From contig UROG01000011.1 of assembly GCA_900549485.1 (NCBI GenBank), forward strand, positions 1 to 52,815: a DNA stretch of 52,815 nt, written 5' to 3'. Below, one piece after another: positions 15,277 to 24,378 of this stretch. Both the position numbers and the translations under genes were made by a program. Below the pieces are notes generated by a model. The model saw only the letters and a list, made by a program, of their open reading frames with translations, searched no databases and was not told the origin of the DNA. Each line of letters begins with the position of its first letter. Position 1 is the stretch's first letter. The stretch is from an uncultured Eubacteriales bacterium (GTDB lineage: Bacteria > Bacillota > Clostridia > Oscillospirales > Oscillospiraceae).

Positions 15277-15987
15277 TTATGAATCGAGCGCAAGTTTCAG
15301 CGCGTCTATTGCGCGCCTTTCAAGGCGCGACACCTGAACCTGCGATATGTGCAGCACCTTTGCCGCGTTCTGCTGGGTCATGCCGTGATAGTAGCGCAGA
15401 ACGATCACCTGCCTTTCACGGGCGGGAAGCTTTTCTATCGCGGCGCGCAGGGCGACATGCTCTATCATGCGCTCCTCGGCGTTTTTGTCTCCAAGCACAA
15501 GCTCAAGAGAGAATCCGTCCTCCCCGCTCTCCTTTTGCAGGCTTTCCGCAGGACCTGTTGCGATCTCGGCAAAGGCTATCTCCTCAGGCGTGAAGCCCGT
15601 TTCCCGCGCAAGCTCTGAAATGTTCGGCTCTCTGCCTATGCGCTGCTCAAGGGCAAACCTCGCCGCTTTTATCTGCGCCGCCTGCTCCTTTGTGCTTCGG
15701 CTGACCTTCACGGCGCCGTCGTCCCTTAAAAATCTGCGTATTTCCCCGGAAATTTTCGGCACGGCATATGTTGAAAAGCAGGTGCCGTATTCCTCGCTGA
15801 ACCCCTCGATAGCCTTGAGGAACCCTACGCAGCCGAGTTGGTAGAGATCGTCGGGATCGACGCCCCGACCGAAAAACCGCCGCGCTATGCTCCATATGAG
15901 ACCGGAGTTCTTTTCGATCAGCTCTCCGGCGGCGTCACGGCTTCCCGCCTGTGCCGACCTTATACCGGAAATGATGTCACCGCTCAT
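15277..15987 (-). CDS. sigF: Forespore sigma factor SigF
   Basis: First forespore-specific sigma factor, held inactive by SpoIIAB until septation. 236 residues: region 2 with LYQLGCVGFLKAIEGF and YGTCFSTYAVPKI, region 3 near 115-150, and region 4 with LPARERQVIVLRYYHGMTQQNAAKVLHISQVQVSRLE. Sequence alone could also fit SigG, but the position behind spoIIAA and spoIIAB identifies SigF. The start at 15987 overlaps the spoIIAB stop as ATGA, implying coupling. Confidence 0.95.
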   Translation of the reverse strand: MSGDIISGIRSAQAGSRDAAGELIEKNSGLIWSIARRFFGRGVDPDDLYQLGCVGFLKAIEGFSEEYGTCFSTYAVPKISGEIRRFLRDDGAVKVSRSTKEQAAQIKAARFALEQRIGREPNISELARETGFTPEEIAFAEIATGPAESLQKESGEDGFSLELVLGDKNAEERMIEHVALRAAIEKLPARERQVIVLRYYHGMTQQNAAKVLHISQVQVSRLERRAIDALKLALDS

Positions 15988-16424
15988 CGGCTGCCCACTC
16001 TCCTGATGATGCGCTTGCACATTGTGACGGTAGTGCCCTTGTTCGGAAAGGAGCGGACGCGGAGTCTGTCCATGAAGCTGCCCATTATAGTAAAGCCCAT
16101 GCCGCCGCGATCCTCCCCGCCGGTGGTGAACAGCGGTTCCATTGCCTGATGCACATCCTCAATGCCTTTGCCCCAATCCTTTACGGAGATTTCCAGAATA
16201 CCGTCTTCAAGTATTCTCATTCTCATGCTGATGCGGCCTATCTCATCGGGATAGGCATGGACGATGCAGTTTGTCACCGCCTCCGAAACTGCGGTTTTGA
16301 TGTCGCCCAGCTCCTCCATTGTCGGGTCAAGCTGCGATGCAAAGGCGGCGGCGGAAGCACGGGCAAACGCCTCGTTGCTGCTCTTGCCGGGAAATTCCAA
16401 TTTGATATAATTTGAAGTGTTCAT
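15984..16424 (-). CDS. spoIIAB: Anti-sigma F factor SpoIIAB (serine kinase)
   Basis: GHKL-type kinase that binds SigF and phosphorylates SpoIIAA in the forespore switch. 146 residues with the N box EAVTNCIVHAYP, the ATP-binding VKDWGKGIEDV and the glycine lid GGEDRGGMGFTIM. The start at 16424 (MNTSNYIKLEF) is preceded by GGGGGA. A 93-bp gap separates it from spoIIAA, longer than the usual near-overlap. Confidence 0.95.
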   Translation of the reverse strand: MNTSNYIKLEFPGKSSNEAFARASAAAFASQLDPTMEELGDIKTAVSEAVTNCIVHAYPDEIGRISMRMRILEDGILEISVKDWGKGIEDVHQAMEPLFTTGGEDRGGMGFTIMGSFMDRLRVRSFPNKGTTVTMCKRIIRRVGSR

Positions 16425-16517
16425 AGTTCGATCCCCCATGCGGTCTTTCCGCATATATTATTCCGATACTGTGCGGCTTGTTCCTCTTGCCGCAGACACC
16501 GCGCCTGCGCAGCCGCC

Positions 16518-16832
16518 CTACCGGCTTATCGCCACCGGAACAAGCCTGTCTATCCCTGAGGCGTCGATGACCCGCCGCGGCTGTGCGGCGGGATTTTCTA
16601 TCCACGCCCTGCCGCCCATATCCTTCATCTTCCGGTTGAGACGGATTATGAGCGCAATGCCGGAAGAATCCATAAAGCTCAGCTCGCTCAGATCAAGCAC
16701 GCAGTCACGCGGAAGATGCTCGTCAATAAGCTCGTCCACTGTATTCATCGCTTGCCTCGCCTGGTGGTGGTCAAGCTCGCCGGAAAGACAGACGATCAGC
16801 TTTCCGCCCGAAAACGCCGTTTTTATAGTCAT
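16518..16832 (-). CDS. spoIIAA: Anti-anti-sigma factor SpoIIAA
   Basis: STAS-domain protein of 104 residues which, when unphosphorylated, removes SpoIIAB from SigF. The phosphorylation site is the second Ser of LSFMDSSGIALI at about residue 56. The start at 16832 (MTIKTAFSGG) follows GGGGTG at a good distance. It is the first gene of the spoIIA operon, immediately behind the valS terminator. A SigH promoter is expected by analogy with Bacillus, but I could not identify a convincing one. Confidence 0.93.
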   Translation of the reverse strand: MTIKTAFSGGKLIVCLSGELDHHQARQAMNTVDELIDEHLPRDCVLDLSELSFMDSSGIALIIRLNRKMKDMGGRAWIENPAAQPRRVIDASGIDRLVPVAISR

Positions 16833-16848
16833 TTGTTCACACCCCGAA

Positions 16849-16894
16849 ATAGAAAAATGGCATTGCACCTTTATGTATCGTGCAATGCCATTTT
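16849..16894 (-). terminator. Rho-independent terminator of valS
   Basis: On the minus strand 15-bp perfect arms AAAATGGCATTGCAC and complement are followed by a T-rich tract reading TTCTATTT. It lies between the valS stop (16950) and the spoIIAA start (16832), only about 20 bases from the latter, so spoIIA transcription must either cross it or start very close to it. Confidence 0.75.
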
Positions 16895-16949
16895 ATATGC
16901 TTTTGTGTAAAAATTCTGTCGAAATCGTGATTATGCTGAAATATGAGTA

Positions 16950-19574
16950 TTATTTTTTCATGTTTGCAAGCTGGAGCCTGAGATTTTCAATGAGCGCTTC
17001 AAGCTTTGCTTTCTTCTCGCGTTCCGCGTTGACGACCGCTTCGGGCGCACGGGAGACGAAATTCTCGTTTGCAAGCTTTGCGTTCTGACCCGCCAGCAGC
17101 TTTTCGGCGTTGGCAAGCTCCTTCTCTGTGCGGGCAATTTCCTTCTCCATATCCACAAGCTCCGAAAGAGGCATGAACATACGGGTGTTGTCGGTGATGA
17201 CGGAAACCATACCCTCGCCGCCCTCGGGATCGTTGTCCAGAACGCTGACCTCGCTTGCGTAGGCAAGCTTGCACATATATGCTTTTCCTGCCTCAAAAGC
17301 CGCCTTCCTGTCGGTAACGACGATCAGATGAGCCTTGCGGGAGGGCGGAACATTCATCTCGCTGCGGCGGGCGCGCACAGCCTTTATAGCGGTCATGACC
17401 ATTTCAAAGTTTGCCTCGTCCTCGCGGAAGCTGAGAGCTTCGCTGAACTCAGGATAGCGCTCGATCATGAGAGCCTCGCCGTCATGGGGAAGCGCCTGCC
17501 AGATCTCCTCCGTTATGAACGGCATGAACGGGTGCAGCAGCTTGAGTATCTCAACCAGGACATACAGCAGCACCTTCTGTGCGGAAAGCTTGCTCTGCTC
17601 GTCGTCGCCGTTGAGGCGCGGCTTGGTAAGCTCGATATACCAATCGCAATAGCTGTCCCAGATAAAGTCGTAGATTTTGCCCGCTGCCACACCCAGCTCG
17701 AAGCTGTCCATATTCTCGCAGACCTCTTTGACAACGTCGTTGAGCTTGGAGAGTATCCACTTGTCCTCTATCTCAAGCTTTTCGGGCAGTTCGTTTTTGT
17801 CGATAGTGAGATTCATCATCACGAAGCGGGACGCGTTCCAGATCTTGTTGCAGAAGTTGCGCATGGCCTCGCACTTCTCGATATAGAAACGCATATCGTT
17901 TCCGGGGCTGTTGCCGGTAATGAGGTTGAAGCGCAGCGCGTCCGCGCCGTACTTGTCTACCATTTCAAGCGGATCGATACCGTTGCCGAGGGATTTGGAC
18001 ATCTTCCTGCCCTGACTGTCGCGCACAAGCCCGTGAATGAACACGGTTTTGAACGGCTCCTTGTCAAGCTGCTCCATGGCGGAGAATATCATGCGGGAGA
18101 CCCAGAAGAATATGATGTCATAGCCCGTGACCATGACGGAGGTAGGATACCAGTAATCAAGCTCAGGCGTTTTGTCCGGCCAGCCCATTGTCGAGAACGG
18201 CCAGAGCGCAGAGGAGAACCATGTGTCAAGCACATCTTCCTCGCGCCTGATATTCTTGCTGTGACAGCACTCGCACTCGGCCGCGTCCTCACGGGAAACG
18301 GTGATATGACCGCAGTCGTCGCAGTACCACGCGGGTATCTGATGTCCCCACCAGAGCTGACGGGAGATGCACCAATCATGCACGTTCTCCATCCAGTTGG
18401 TGTAGATCTTCGTGAATCTCTCGGGTACGAATTTCACACGCCCATCATTGACGACCTCAAGAGCCTTCTTTGCCAGCGGCTCCATCTTCACGAACCACTG
18501 CGGAGAGGGCAGCGGTTCTACAACCTTGCCGCAGCGGTAGCAGCAGCCGACATTGTGGCTGTACGGCTCGACCTTGACAAGATAGCCCTGCTCTTCAAGA
18601 TCTGCGACTATCGCCTTGCGCGCCTCGAAGCGATCCATTCCGTCGTACTTGCCGCCGTTGATTATCCTGCCGTCCTCATCGATGCACTGTATCTGCTCAA
18701 GGTTATGGCGCAGACCGACTTCATAGTCGTTCGGGTCATGGCATGGAGTCATCTTGACCGCGCCCGTGCCGAAGCCCAGCTCAACATAATCGTCCGCAAC
18801 GATAGGCAGCTTTCTTCCCACAAGCGGGAGTATCGCGTTTTTGCCCACAAGGTGTTTATATTTTTCATCCTCCGGGTTGACCGCAACGCCGGAGTCGCCC
18901 AGCATCGTCTCAGGGCGGGTAGTGGCTATGATAAATTCCTCATCGGAGTTCTCTATCGGATAACGGATATACCAGAAGGAGCCGGGAATATCCTTGTACT
19001 CCACCTCGGCGTCAGACAGGGCTGTGCGGCAGTGTGTACACCAGTTTATCATGCGGCGTCCCTTGTAGATAAGCCCCTTTTCATACAGCTCGCAGAACGT
19101 TTCCCGAACGGCCTTTGCGCAGGTATCGTCCATTGTGAAGCGGCTTCTGTCCCAATCGCAGCTGACGCCCATGCTCTTCTGCTGCTCGACTATTCTGTCG
19201 CCGTACTGCTGCTTCCACGCCCAGACGCGCTCAAGAAACTTTTCGCGTCCGAGGTCGTAGCGGGTCTTGCCTTCCTCCTTGCGCAGCACTTCCTCGACCT
19301 TTATCTGCGTCGCTATGCCGGCATGGTCAACGCCGGGCAGCCACAGCGCGGAAAAGCCCTGCATCCTCTTGTATCGGGTGAGGATGTCCTGCAATGTAGA
19401 GTCAAGCGCGTGTCCCATGTGGAGCTGTCCCGTTACGTTGGGGGGCGGCATAACAATGGAAAACGGCTTCTTGTCAGGGTCGATCTTTCCCCTGAAATAT
19501 CCGCCTTTCATCCACATATCGTAGATTTTCTTCTCGACTGATTTCGGGTCGTACACTTTCGGAAGTTCTTTCAT
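16950..19574 (-). CDS. valS: Valyl-tRNA synthetase
   Basis: Charges tRNA-Val. The 874 residues hold the class I signatures PPPNVTGQLHMGHAL (HIGH motif, about residue 39) and GRKMSKSLGNG (KMSKS, about 525), the editing-domain segment TTRPETMLGD, and a C-terminal coiled-coil arm of about 60 residues. It keeps zinc-type Cys pairs (CYRCGK, CDDCGH, CECCHSK). The start at 19574 (MKELPKVYDPK) follows AAGGAG; the longer frame runs through the T-box leader and is not coding. It is controlled by that T-box. Confidence 0.97.
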   Translation of the reverse strand: MKELPKVYDPKSVEKKIYDMWMKGGYFRGKIDPDKKPFSIVMPPPNVTGQLHMGHALDSTLQDILTRYKRMQGFSALWLPGVDHAGIATQIKVEEVLRKEEGKTRYDLGREKFLERVWAWKQQYGDRIVEQQKSMGVSCDWDRSRFTMDDTCAKAVRETFCELYEKGLIYKGRRMINWCTHCRTALSDAEVEYKDIPGSFWYIRYPIENSDEEFIIATTRPETMLGDSGVAVNPEDEKYKHLVGKNAILPLVGRKLPIVADDYVELGFGTGAVKMTPCHDPNDYEVGLRHNLEQIQCIDEDGRIINGGKYDGMDRFEARKAIVADLEEQGYLVKVEPYSHNVGCCYRCGKVVEPLPSPQWFVKMEPLAKKALEVVNDGRVKFVPERFTKIYTNWMENVHDWCISRQLWWGHQIPAWYCDDCGHITVSREDAAECECCHSKNIRREEDVLDTWFSSALWPFSTMGWPDKTPELDYWYPTSVMVTGYDIIFFWVSRMIFSAMEQLDKEPFKTVFIHGLVRDSQGRKMSKSLGNGIDPLEMVDKYGADALRFNLITGNSPGNDMRFYIEKCEAMRNFCNKIWNASRFVMMNLTIDKNELPEKLEIEDKWILSKLNDVVKEVCENMDSFELGVAAGKIYDFIWDSYCDWYIELTKPRLNGDDEQSKLSAQKVLLYVLVEILKLLHPFMPFITEEIWQALPHDGEALMIERYPEFSEALSFREDEANFEMVMTAIKAVRARRSEMNVPPSRKAHLIVVTDRKAAFEAGKAYMCKLAYASEVSVLDNDPEGGEGMVSVITDNTRMFMPLSELVDMEKEIARTEKELANAEKLLAGQNAKLANENFVSRAPEAVVNAEREKKAKLEALIENLRLQLANMKK

Positions 19575-19630
19575 GCCTTTTCTCCTTAAAACGAAAATGG
19601 AAACCTCAAGCCGTATACAGCGTTGCCGCA

Positions 19631-19880
19631 ATAAAAAACGCCCTGAGGCCGAACGCCTCAGGGCGATAATCCGCAAATTACCGTGGTACCACCTGAATTC
19701 CGCTGTCATACCAGCGGCACTCAAAAGCCTTTAACGCAGGCTGTACGGCAAAGCTACTCCATTCACTCTGCGCGCTCCGGTCCGACCTTCACCGACGCCT
19801 CACGAAAGCTTGCACCAGACCGCTTTCTCTCTGCGCATCCGCAGCCGGCTACTCCTGACCTTCTCAGCAGCAAATAGTAC
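19631..19880 (-). ncRNA. T-box riboswitch controlling valS
   Basis: Minus-strand leader of about 250 bases. The T-box sequence AGGTGGTACCACGG (complement of 19681-19696) is diagnostic and is followed by a strong terminator, CGCCCTGAGGC with complement and then six Us (19633-19665). A candidate Val GUC specifier is at 19784-19786 in a GAAGGTCGGA context, but I have not folded stem I fully. Uncharged tRNA-Val should stabilise the antiterminator and raise valS expression. Confidence 0.93.
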
Positions 19881-19884
19881 CAGT

Positions 19885-19913
19885 ATTATAAATACCGGAT
19901 ACCGATTTGTCAA
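19885..19913 (-). promoter_or_regulatory. Sigma-A promoter of the valS T-box leader
   Basis: Minus strand TTGACA (19908-19913) and TATAAT (19885-19890) at 17-bp spacing, both perfect. The -35 box overlaps the stop codon of the upstream TVP38-family gene. Confidence 0.85.
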
Positions 19914-20605
19914 CAATTTTCATTTTTTCTCTTTTCCGCCCTCGTTTTTCTGACGAAAAAGAACAGTGCAATAAACGATGCCGCGCTCACCCCCAGATGA
20001 ACGCAGACGGAAGCAATAAACGCGGGTGAAGACGGATCGTCAACGGAGTACCCCATTACCGTCATAGGTATTGCGAATTGCAGCATTCCCAGCACGCTCG
20101 CCGGAAGGTAGGTTTTGTATTTTATCTCCGCAGAGCCCATGTAAATGCTCACAACGTCATATGGCAAGATTCCCAGCAGACGCGGCAGCAGCACAAATAG
20201 AAAATCGTTCGAGGCGCGCATTTCCTCCAATATGCTGAGCTTTGGATATTTCGCCTCAAGCCTTGCTATCTGCCCCGCGCCTATCAGCCGCCCTATACCG
20301 TAAGGCACCGATGCGATGACCGCACAGCCCATAATGGCAAGCGGCAGGGCATATTTCAGCTCAAACATAACGCCGAGAGCCGCGAACAGGATGCCGCTGT
20401 ACATCACGACGCTCAGGCTTTTAAGCGCAAACAGCAGCATCATGATCGCTATCGCGGCAAGCGGGTTTTTCGGCGTGAAATTAACGATCTGGTCAATGGT
20501 GATATTGCGCATGGTCAGAAGACACACGACGATTATAACGAGCCAGATTGCCCCCACCGTATATTTGAATGCCTTGCTGTTGAATATTCTGCCGAAGCGC
20601 GTCAC
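19910..20605 (-). CDS. TVP38/TMEM64 family (DedA-like) membrane protein
   Basis: A 231-residue integral membrane protein of the VTT/SNARE-associated family, with about six helices. The conserved core is visible: a glycine-rich re-entrant segment around LFAALGVMFELKYALPLAIMGCAVIASVPYGIGR, then the LLPRLLGILPYDVVSIYMG segment. Relatives are linked to phospholipid scrambling or proton-dependent lipid transport; the exact role here is unknown. Translation starts with GTG at 20605, preceded by AAAGGCGG. Confidence 0.85.
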   Translation of the reverse strand: MTRFGRIFNSKAFKYTVGAIWLVIIVVCLLTMRNITIDQIVNFTPKNPLAAIAIMMLLFALKSLSVVMYSGILFAALGVMFELKYALPLAIMGCAVIASVPYGIGRLIGAGQIARLEAKYPKLSILEEMRASNDFLFVLLPRLLGILPYDVVSIYMGSAEIKYKTYLPASVLGMLQFAIPMTVMGYSVDDPSSPAFIASVCVHLGVSAASFIALFFFVRKTRAEKRKNENC

Positions 20606-20712
20606 GGTTTATCCGCCTTTCAGTTACTGTTTTCAATGTAGTATATTACAACGAAAAAGGGCTGTCAAGACCGCCGCAGGAGCGGCGCGCCGCCCCGCGG
20701 CAAACTTTTTCC

Positions 20713-20740
20713 TTGCAATTATCCCCGTGCATGATATAAT
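20713..20740 (+). promoter_or_regulatory. Sigma-A promoter of the 20778-24306 operon
   Basis: TTGCAA (20713-20718) and TATAAT (20735-20740) with 16-bp spacing, 37 bp upstream of the first ATG. Confidence 0.6.
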
Positions 20741-20777
20741 ATGCCATAAGATTATGTAAACATTTACGGAGTGACCT

Positions 20778-21605
20778 ATGAAGCGTCTGAAGGTGTCCCT
20801 TTCTGTGATATGCGCCGCGTTTTTTGCGCCGTCCGTATCGGCGGCGGCTTTTGCCGCGCAGCCGTCGGATACGCCGGTCGTTGAGCAAGCAGGCGGTACG
20901 GCGACGGCGGTTTTATTTTTTGCCGTGCTTGTCCTCGTCTTCGCGTCGATGGCGTTTGTCGTCAGGCAGGGCAAATCCGGCCGGGCAAACGTGCCTTGGG
21001 CGATACTTGCGATAATCCTGTCCGGTCTTGCGCTTATGACGTGCGTTGTGGGGTATTCCTTCGGTACGCTTTACACCAAGCCCGACGGTGACCCTAAAGA
21101 TACCGTGGAGACTTTCTTTTCCGCCCTTGAAAGCGGCGATTATCAGAGCGCATACCCCTGTCTCGCCGACTACACAAGTCTCGGTCTTGAAAACGAGGCC
21201 GCCGATGAAAACGGGAAGATCATATATCAGGCTCTGCGCGACAGCTACAGCCACACCGTTATGGGCGAAGCGACGGTAAACAAGCTCAGCGCTTTTGTGC
21301 CTGTGCGCTTCCGGTACCTGAATATCAAAGACACGGAAAGCAGCATAGGAGACAAGGTAAACGGCATACTTGAAAAATTTGTCGAGGACAACCCGCACAA
21401 CAAGGTTTACGACGCAAACGACAAATATCTTCCTGAGGTCACGGATAAGGCGTATTCCGACGCCGTTGCCGAGGTCATGAACAACATCTCCGCTTTCTAC
21501 ACCACGGAGCAGTTCAATGTTGAGCTTGAGTACAAAAACGGCAAGTGGTTCATAATCACAAGTCCGGAGCTTCTCAATGCCGTTATCGGCGGAACGGCGC
21601 AGTGA
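20778..21605 (+). CDS. Membrane protein with external NTF2-like domain, unknown function
   Basis: 275 residues. A signal-like N-terminus (1-27, ending AAAFAAQ) and two membrane helices (about 43-63 and 73-95) precede an external domain of about 175 residues. The segment DPKDTVETFFSALESGDYQSAYPCL and the closing ELEYKNGKWFIIT fit the DUF4878/NTF2-like pattern. GGAGTGACC precedes the ATG. The glycosidase gene follows after a 26-bp gap, so the two are probably cotranscribed. No catalytic residues are evident. Confidence 0.7.
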   Translation: MKRLKVSLSVICAAFFAPSVSAAAFAAQPSDTPVVEQAGGTATAVLFFAVLVLVFASMAFVVRQGKSGRANVPWAILAIILSGLALMTCVVGYSFGTLYTKPDGDPKDTVETFFSALESGDYQSAYPCLADYTSLGLENEAADENGKIIYQALRDSYSHTVMGEATVNKLSAFVPVRFRYLNIKDTESSIGDKVNGILEKFVEDNPHNKVYDANDKYLPEVTDKAYSDAVAEVMNNISAFYTTEQFNVELEYKNGKWFIITSPELLNAVIGGTAQ

Positions 21606-21631
21606 CCAACACTTCCCTACCGGAGGTCAAA

Positions 21632-23308
21632 ATGAGCAAATACGACGACAATTTTGATATAGACGATATCCTTGCGGAGTTCACCTCGTACAGCGATTCC
21701 ATCGCGGGCGAGGCGCGCCCGGCGCGGAAAGAGACGCGCCGTGAAGACGTCCGCACCGCCCCCGAATACTATGAGGATGAGTATGACGAACCGGCATACG
21801 AACAGCCCGTATACGACGAACCGGAGTATGACGAACCCATATACGACGAACCGGAGTATGACGAACCCGTATACGACGAACCGGAGTATGACGAACCCGT
21901 ATATGACGAACCCGTATACGATGAACCTGAGTATGACGAACCCGTATATAAAAAGCCTGAAAAGTCCGGGCGCGAAAAGGCGACGTATGCAAAGCCGCGG
22001 CGGCGCGGGCCGATATATGACGAGCCGGAGTACAGGGATGAGCCTGCGCCGGAAAGATTGCGCAGAAAGCCTGCCGCCAAGCCGAAAACGCGCCGGAAAG
22101 AATCAGCGGAGTTCTATGATGAATACGGGCGTGGCGGTTATTCATATGACGACAGGGCGGCGGAACGCCGGAGAACGGCCGCAGGGCCGCTCAGAGGCGT
22201 CGTCACGGTGCTGTTTGTTTTCATCACGCTTCTGACCTTTGTCTGGGTCTCAAAGAACGTGCATCCCGATTCGGGAACCGTGACGGCGGCGGCCGTGCAG
22301 AACAACACGAACCTTGTCAGCCGTCTCGATATGTATGTGAACAACGCAAAAAGCGAGGCTTTGGGCGATCTTGCATACATAAGAAAGCTCTATACAATTC
22401 CTGAAACGAATACCGTCGCCCCCAAGCCGAATGCGGCGGCTTTCGGCAAAACCGACGATATGTCGGTGATCCGGAGCGTCATTGACGACGCGGCGGAGCT
22501 TCTTGACGGGCAGGAGCTTGTGTGGAGTCCCGATCTTGATTTTTATCCCGATAACTATGTCTACTACTACCGCGACGCGACGATCCTTGCGCTTGTCTGG
22601 CGCGAGAGAATAAATAACCGCAGTGCGACGGTCGCGGAAATAAAGATAGCAGACGGGTCGCAGATACGCCGCAAGCTTTCCGAGGACACCTACGGCAGCT
22701 CCGTGCAGTCCTACGCGTCAAAGCTGGCGGAGTCGGCAAACGCCGTTGTCGCAATGAACGCTGACTTCTACGGCTTCCGCCAGATGGGCGTTACCGTGTA
22801 TCAGCGCCAGCTTTTCAGATTTTCACCCGACAGGCTTGACAACTGCTTTATCAATTCCAAGGGCGATATGCTGTTCATGAAAGCGGGGAGCATTGCCGAC
22901 GAGGCGCAGATGTATCAGTACATTGCGGACAACGACGTGCTGTATTCTCTCTCTTTCGGGCCGATACTTGTGGACAACGGCGAGCTTCAGTATTGCAGCA
23001 GCTACCCGATCGGCGAGATAGACCGCGAATATTCAAGGGCGGGGCTTGGCATGGTAGACGAGCTGCACTACGTTTATATGACGGTCAACCACTGCAACGG
23101 GCAGAATCCCCGCTGCAACGTCAACGAATTTGCGGAGATAATGTATTCCAAGGGCTGCTACAAGGCATACAACCTTGACGGCGGGCAGACTTCGGAAATA
23201 GTATTCAACGGTCAGCCCGTGAACTATATTGACTTCGGGGCGGAACGCACGGTAACGGATATCATATACTTTGCCACAGCTCTACCGGAATCGGAGGTGA
23301 GCCAATGA
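21632..23308 (+). CDS. Membrane-anchored phosphodiester glycosidase (NAGPA domain) with YDEP-repeat cytoplasmic tail
   Basis: 558 residues. The N-terminal 185 are hydrophilic, with about nine YDEP/EYDEP units, then a basic segment. One membrane helix (about 190-210, LRGVVTVLFVFITLLTFVWV) puts the rest outside. The C-terminal 300 residues match the phosphodiester N-acetylglucosaminidase (NAGPA) fold: VAMNADFYGF, SFGPILVDNGEL, PIGEIDREYSRAGLGM and the ending YKAYNLDGGQTSEIVFNGQ. Such enzymes hydrolyse sugar-phosphodiester bonds, perhaps in wall or lipid glycopolymers. The start at 21632 follows CGGAGG. It overlaps the Lgt-like gene by four bases. Confidence 0.85.
   Translation: MSKYDDNFDIDDILAEFTSYSDSIAGEARPARKETRREDVRTAPEYYEDEYDEPAYEQPVYDEPEYDEPIYDEPEYDEPVYDEPEYDEPVYDEPVYDEPEYDEPVYKKPEKSGREKATYAKPRRRGPIYDEPEYRDEPAPERLRRKPAAKPKTRRKESAEFYDEYGRGGYSYDDRAAERRRTAAGPLRGVVTVLFVFITLLTFVWVSKNVHPDSGTVTAAAVQNNTNLVSRLDMYVNNAKSEALGDLAYIRKLYTIPETNTVAPKPNAAAFGKTDDMSVIRSVIDDAAELLDGQELVWSPDLDFYPDNYVYYYRDATILALVWRERINNRSATVAEIKIADGSQIRRKLSEDTYGSSVQSYASKLAESANAVVAMNADFYGFRQMGVTVYQRQLFRFSPDRLDNCFINSKGDMLFMKAGSIADEAQMYQYIADNDVLYSLSFGPILVDNGELQYCSSYPIGEIDREYSRAGLGMVDELHYVYMTVNHCNGQNPRCNVNEFAEIMYSKGCYKAYNLDGGQTSEIVFNGQPVNYIDFGAERTVTDIIYFATALPESEVSQ
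21785..21955 (+). repeat. Coding tandem repeats (YDEPEYDEPV units)
   Basis: In-frame units of about 27-30 bp encoding YDEPEYDEPV variants inside the cytoplasmic tail of the NAGPA-domain protein. The repeat is acidic and tyrosine-rich; repeats of this kind vary readily in copy number. It explains several spurious reverse-strand frames. Confidence 0.85.
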
Positions 23309-24306
23309 ACCCGATCGCCATTTCGATAGGCTCAAACGTAATATATTACAGCGGCATCGTCATCGGTCTTGCGGTGGCGGCGTGCTTCTGCATAAGCTAT
23401 TCGCTGTACACCACCTATGCGGGCAACGGCAGAGCCTTGTGGGTCATGCTGCCCTTTGCGGTGTTTTTCTCCGTTTTCCTCTGCAGGCTTTTACACTGGT
23501 ACTGCCACGCAGAGCAGTATTCCGGTCTCATCGGCGCTCTGACTGACTATTCCGCCGGCGGGTATGTCCTGCCCGGCGCGATATTCGGCACATGGCTGGC
23601 AGCCGTGCTTGTGAAGGCGCTCGGCTTTACGGACAGCGTACACCGGCTTCTGGACGCGGTCGCGCCCGGGGCGGCGCTCGGCATCGCCTTCATCCGCCTC
23701 AGTTCGCTTTTCAACAACTCCTGCCGCGCAAAAATCGCCATTGACGATCCGAAGCTCCAGCATCTTCCGCTGGCCGCGCCCGTATACACAAACAGCGGTT
23801 CGGATTACCGTTTTGCGACGTTTTTCGTTCAGTTTCTCATTATGCTGGCCGTTTTTGTATGGCTTTACCGCTTCTGCTGCGACCGGCGCGGACATCCAAT
23901 GAAGGGCAGCATCCCTGAGGACGGACACGTTGCAAGGCTCTTTCTCCTCGTACACAGCGCAGTGGAGCTGATAATGGATTCCACCCGCTACGACTCAAGC
24001 TATATGCATTTCAACGGCTTTGTCAGCATCGTGCAAATGGTTGCGGCGCTGTGCATACTCGGCGTGTTCATTTATTACAGCGTCTGGTCCGTGCGCACCA
24101 ACAGCCGAAAGGCATATCATTTCGCGCTCTGGTGCGTATGGTTTTTGTCTCTCGTCGGCGTGGGACTTTCGGAATATTTCGTGCAGCGCCACGGAGATTG
24201 GTACATGAAGTGCTATGCGGTGATGGCGTTGAGCGTGATCGTCATGTGCGCGGCGGTATTCAGAATGTACAGAAGCTGCTGCGAGCCGAGAAAACGCCGG
24301 GCTTAA
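23305..24306 (+). CDS. Lgt-like (prolipoprotein diacylglyceryl transferase family) protein, probably divergent in activity
   Basis: A 333-residue membrane protein with about nine helices and an Lgt-like layout. IAFIRLSSLFNNS aligns with the Lgt RxGNFxN motif, keeping Arg and Asn but losing Gly-Asn. The ELIMDSTRYDS segment aligns with the C-terminal E/R motif. Where true Lgt has a catalytic His in GGxxxHGG, this protein reads GGYVLPGAIFG, so the His is replaced by Pro. I infer a paralogue with a different or lost activity rather than the housekeeping enzyme. Its ATGA overlap with the glycosidase gene implies coupled translation. Confidence 0.8.
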   Translation: MNPIAISIGSNVIYYSGIVIGLAVAACFCISYSLYTTYAGNGRALWVMLPFAVFFSVFLCRLLHWYCHAEQYSGLIGALTDYSAGGYVLPGAIFGTWLAAVLVKALGFTDSVHRLLDAVAPGAALGIAFIRLSSLFNNSCRAKIAIDDPKLQHLPLAAPVYTNSGSDYRFATFFVQFLIMLAVFVWLYRFCCDRRGHPMKGSIPEDGHVARLFLLVHSAVELIMDSTRYDSSYMHFNGFVSIVQMVAALCILGVFIYYSVWSVRTNSRKAYHFALWCVWFLSLVGVGLSEYFVQRHGDWYMKCYAVMALSVIVMCAAVFRMYRSCCEPRKRRA

Positions 24307-24338
24307 AACAATACCTTTACGGTGAAAAGGTGAAAAAG

Positions 24339-24378
24339 CAACCGGAAGACCTGAAATTTCAGGTCTTCCGGTTGTTTT
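24339..24378. terminator. Bidirectional rho-independent terminator
   Basis: A near-perfect palindrome, CAACCGGAAGACCTGAAA and complement (24339-24374), flanked by AAAAAG on the left and TTTTC on the right. It separates the Lgt-like gene from the convergent DivIVA-like gene. Confidence 0.85.

Noticed and set aside
15277..15987. Assignment of the sigma factor as SigG
   Set aside because: The sequence motifs are shared, but the gene directly follows spoIIAA and spoIIAB with an ATGA overlap, which is the SigF arrangement.
17328..19541. A 737-residue plus-strand reading frame
   Set aside because: It is antisense to valS over its whole length and has no recognisable motifs.
23305..24306. Annotation as the housekeeping Lgt
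   Set aside because: The catalytic HGG is LPG and the Gly-Asn of the RxGN motif is missing, so a paralogue with another role is more likely.
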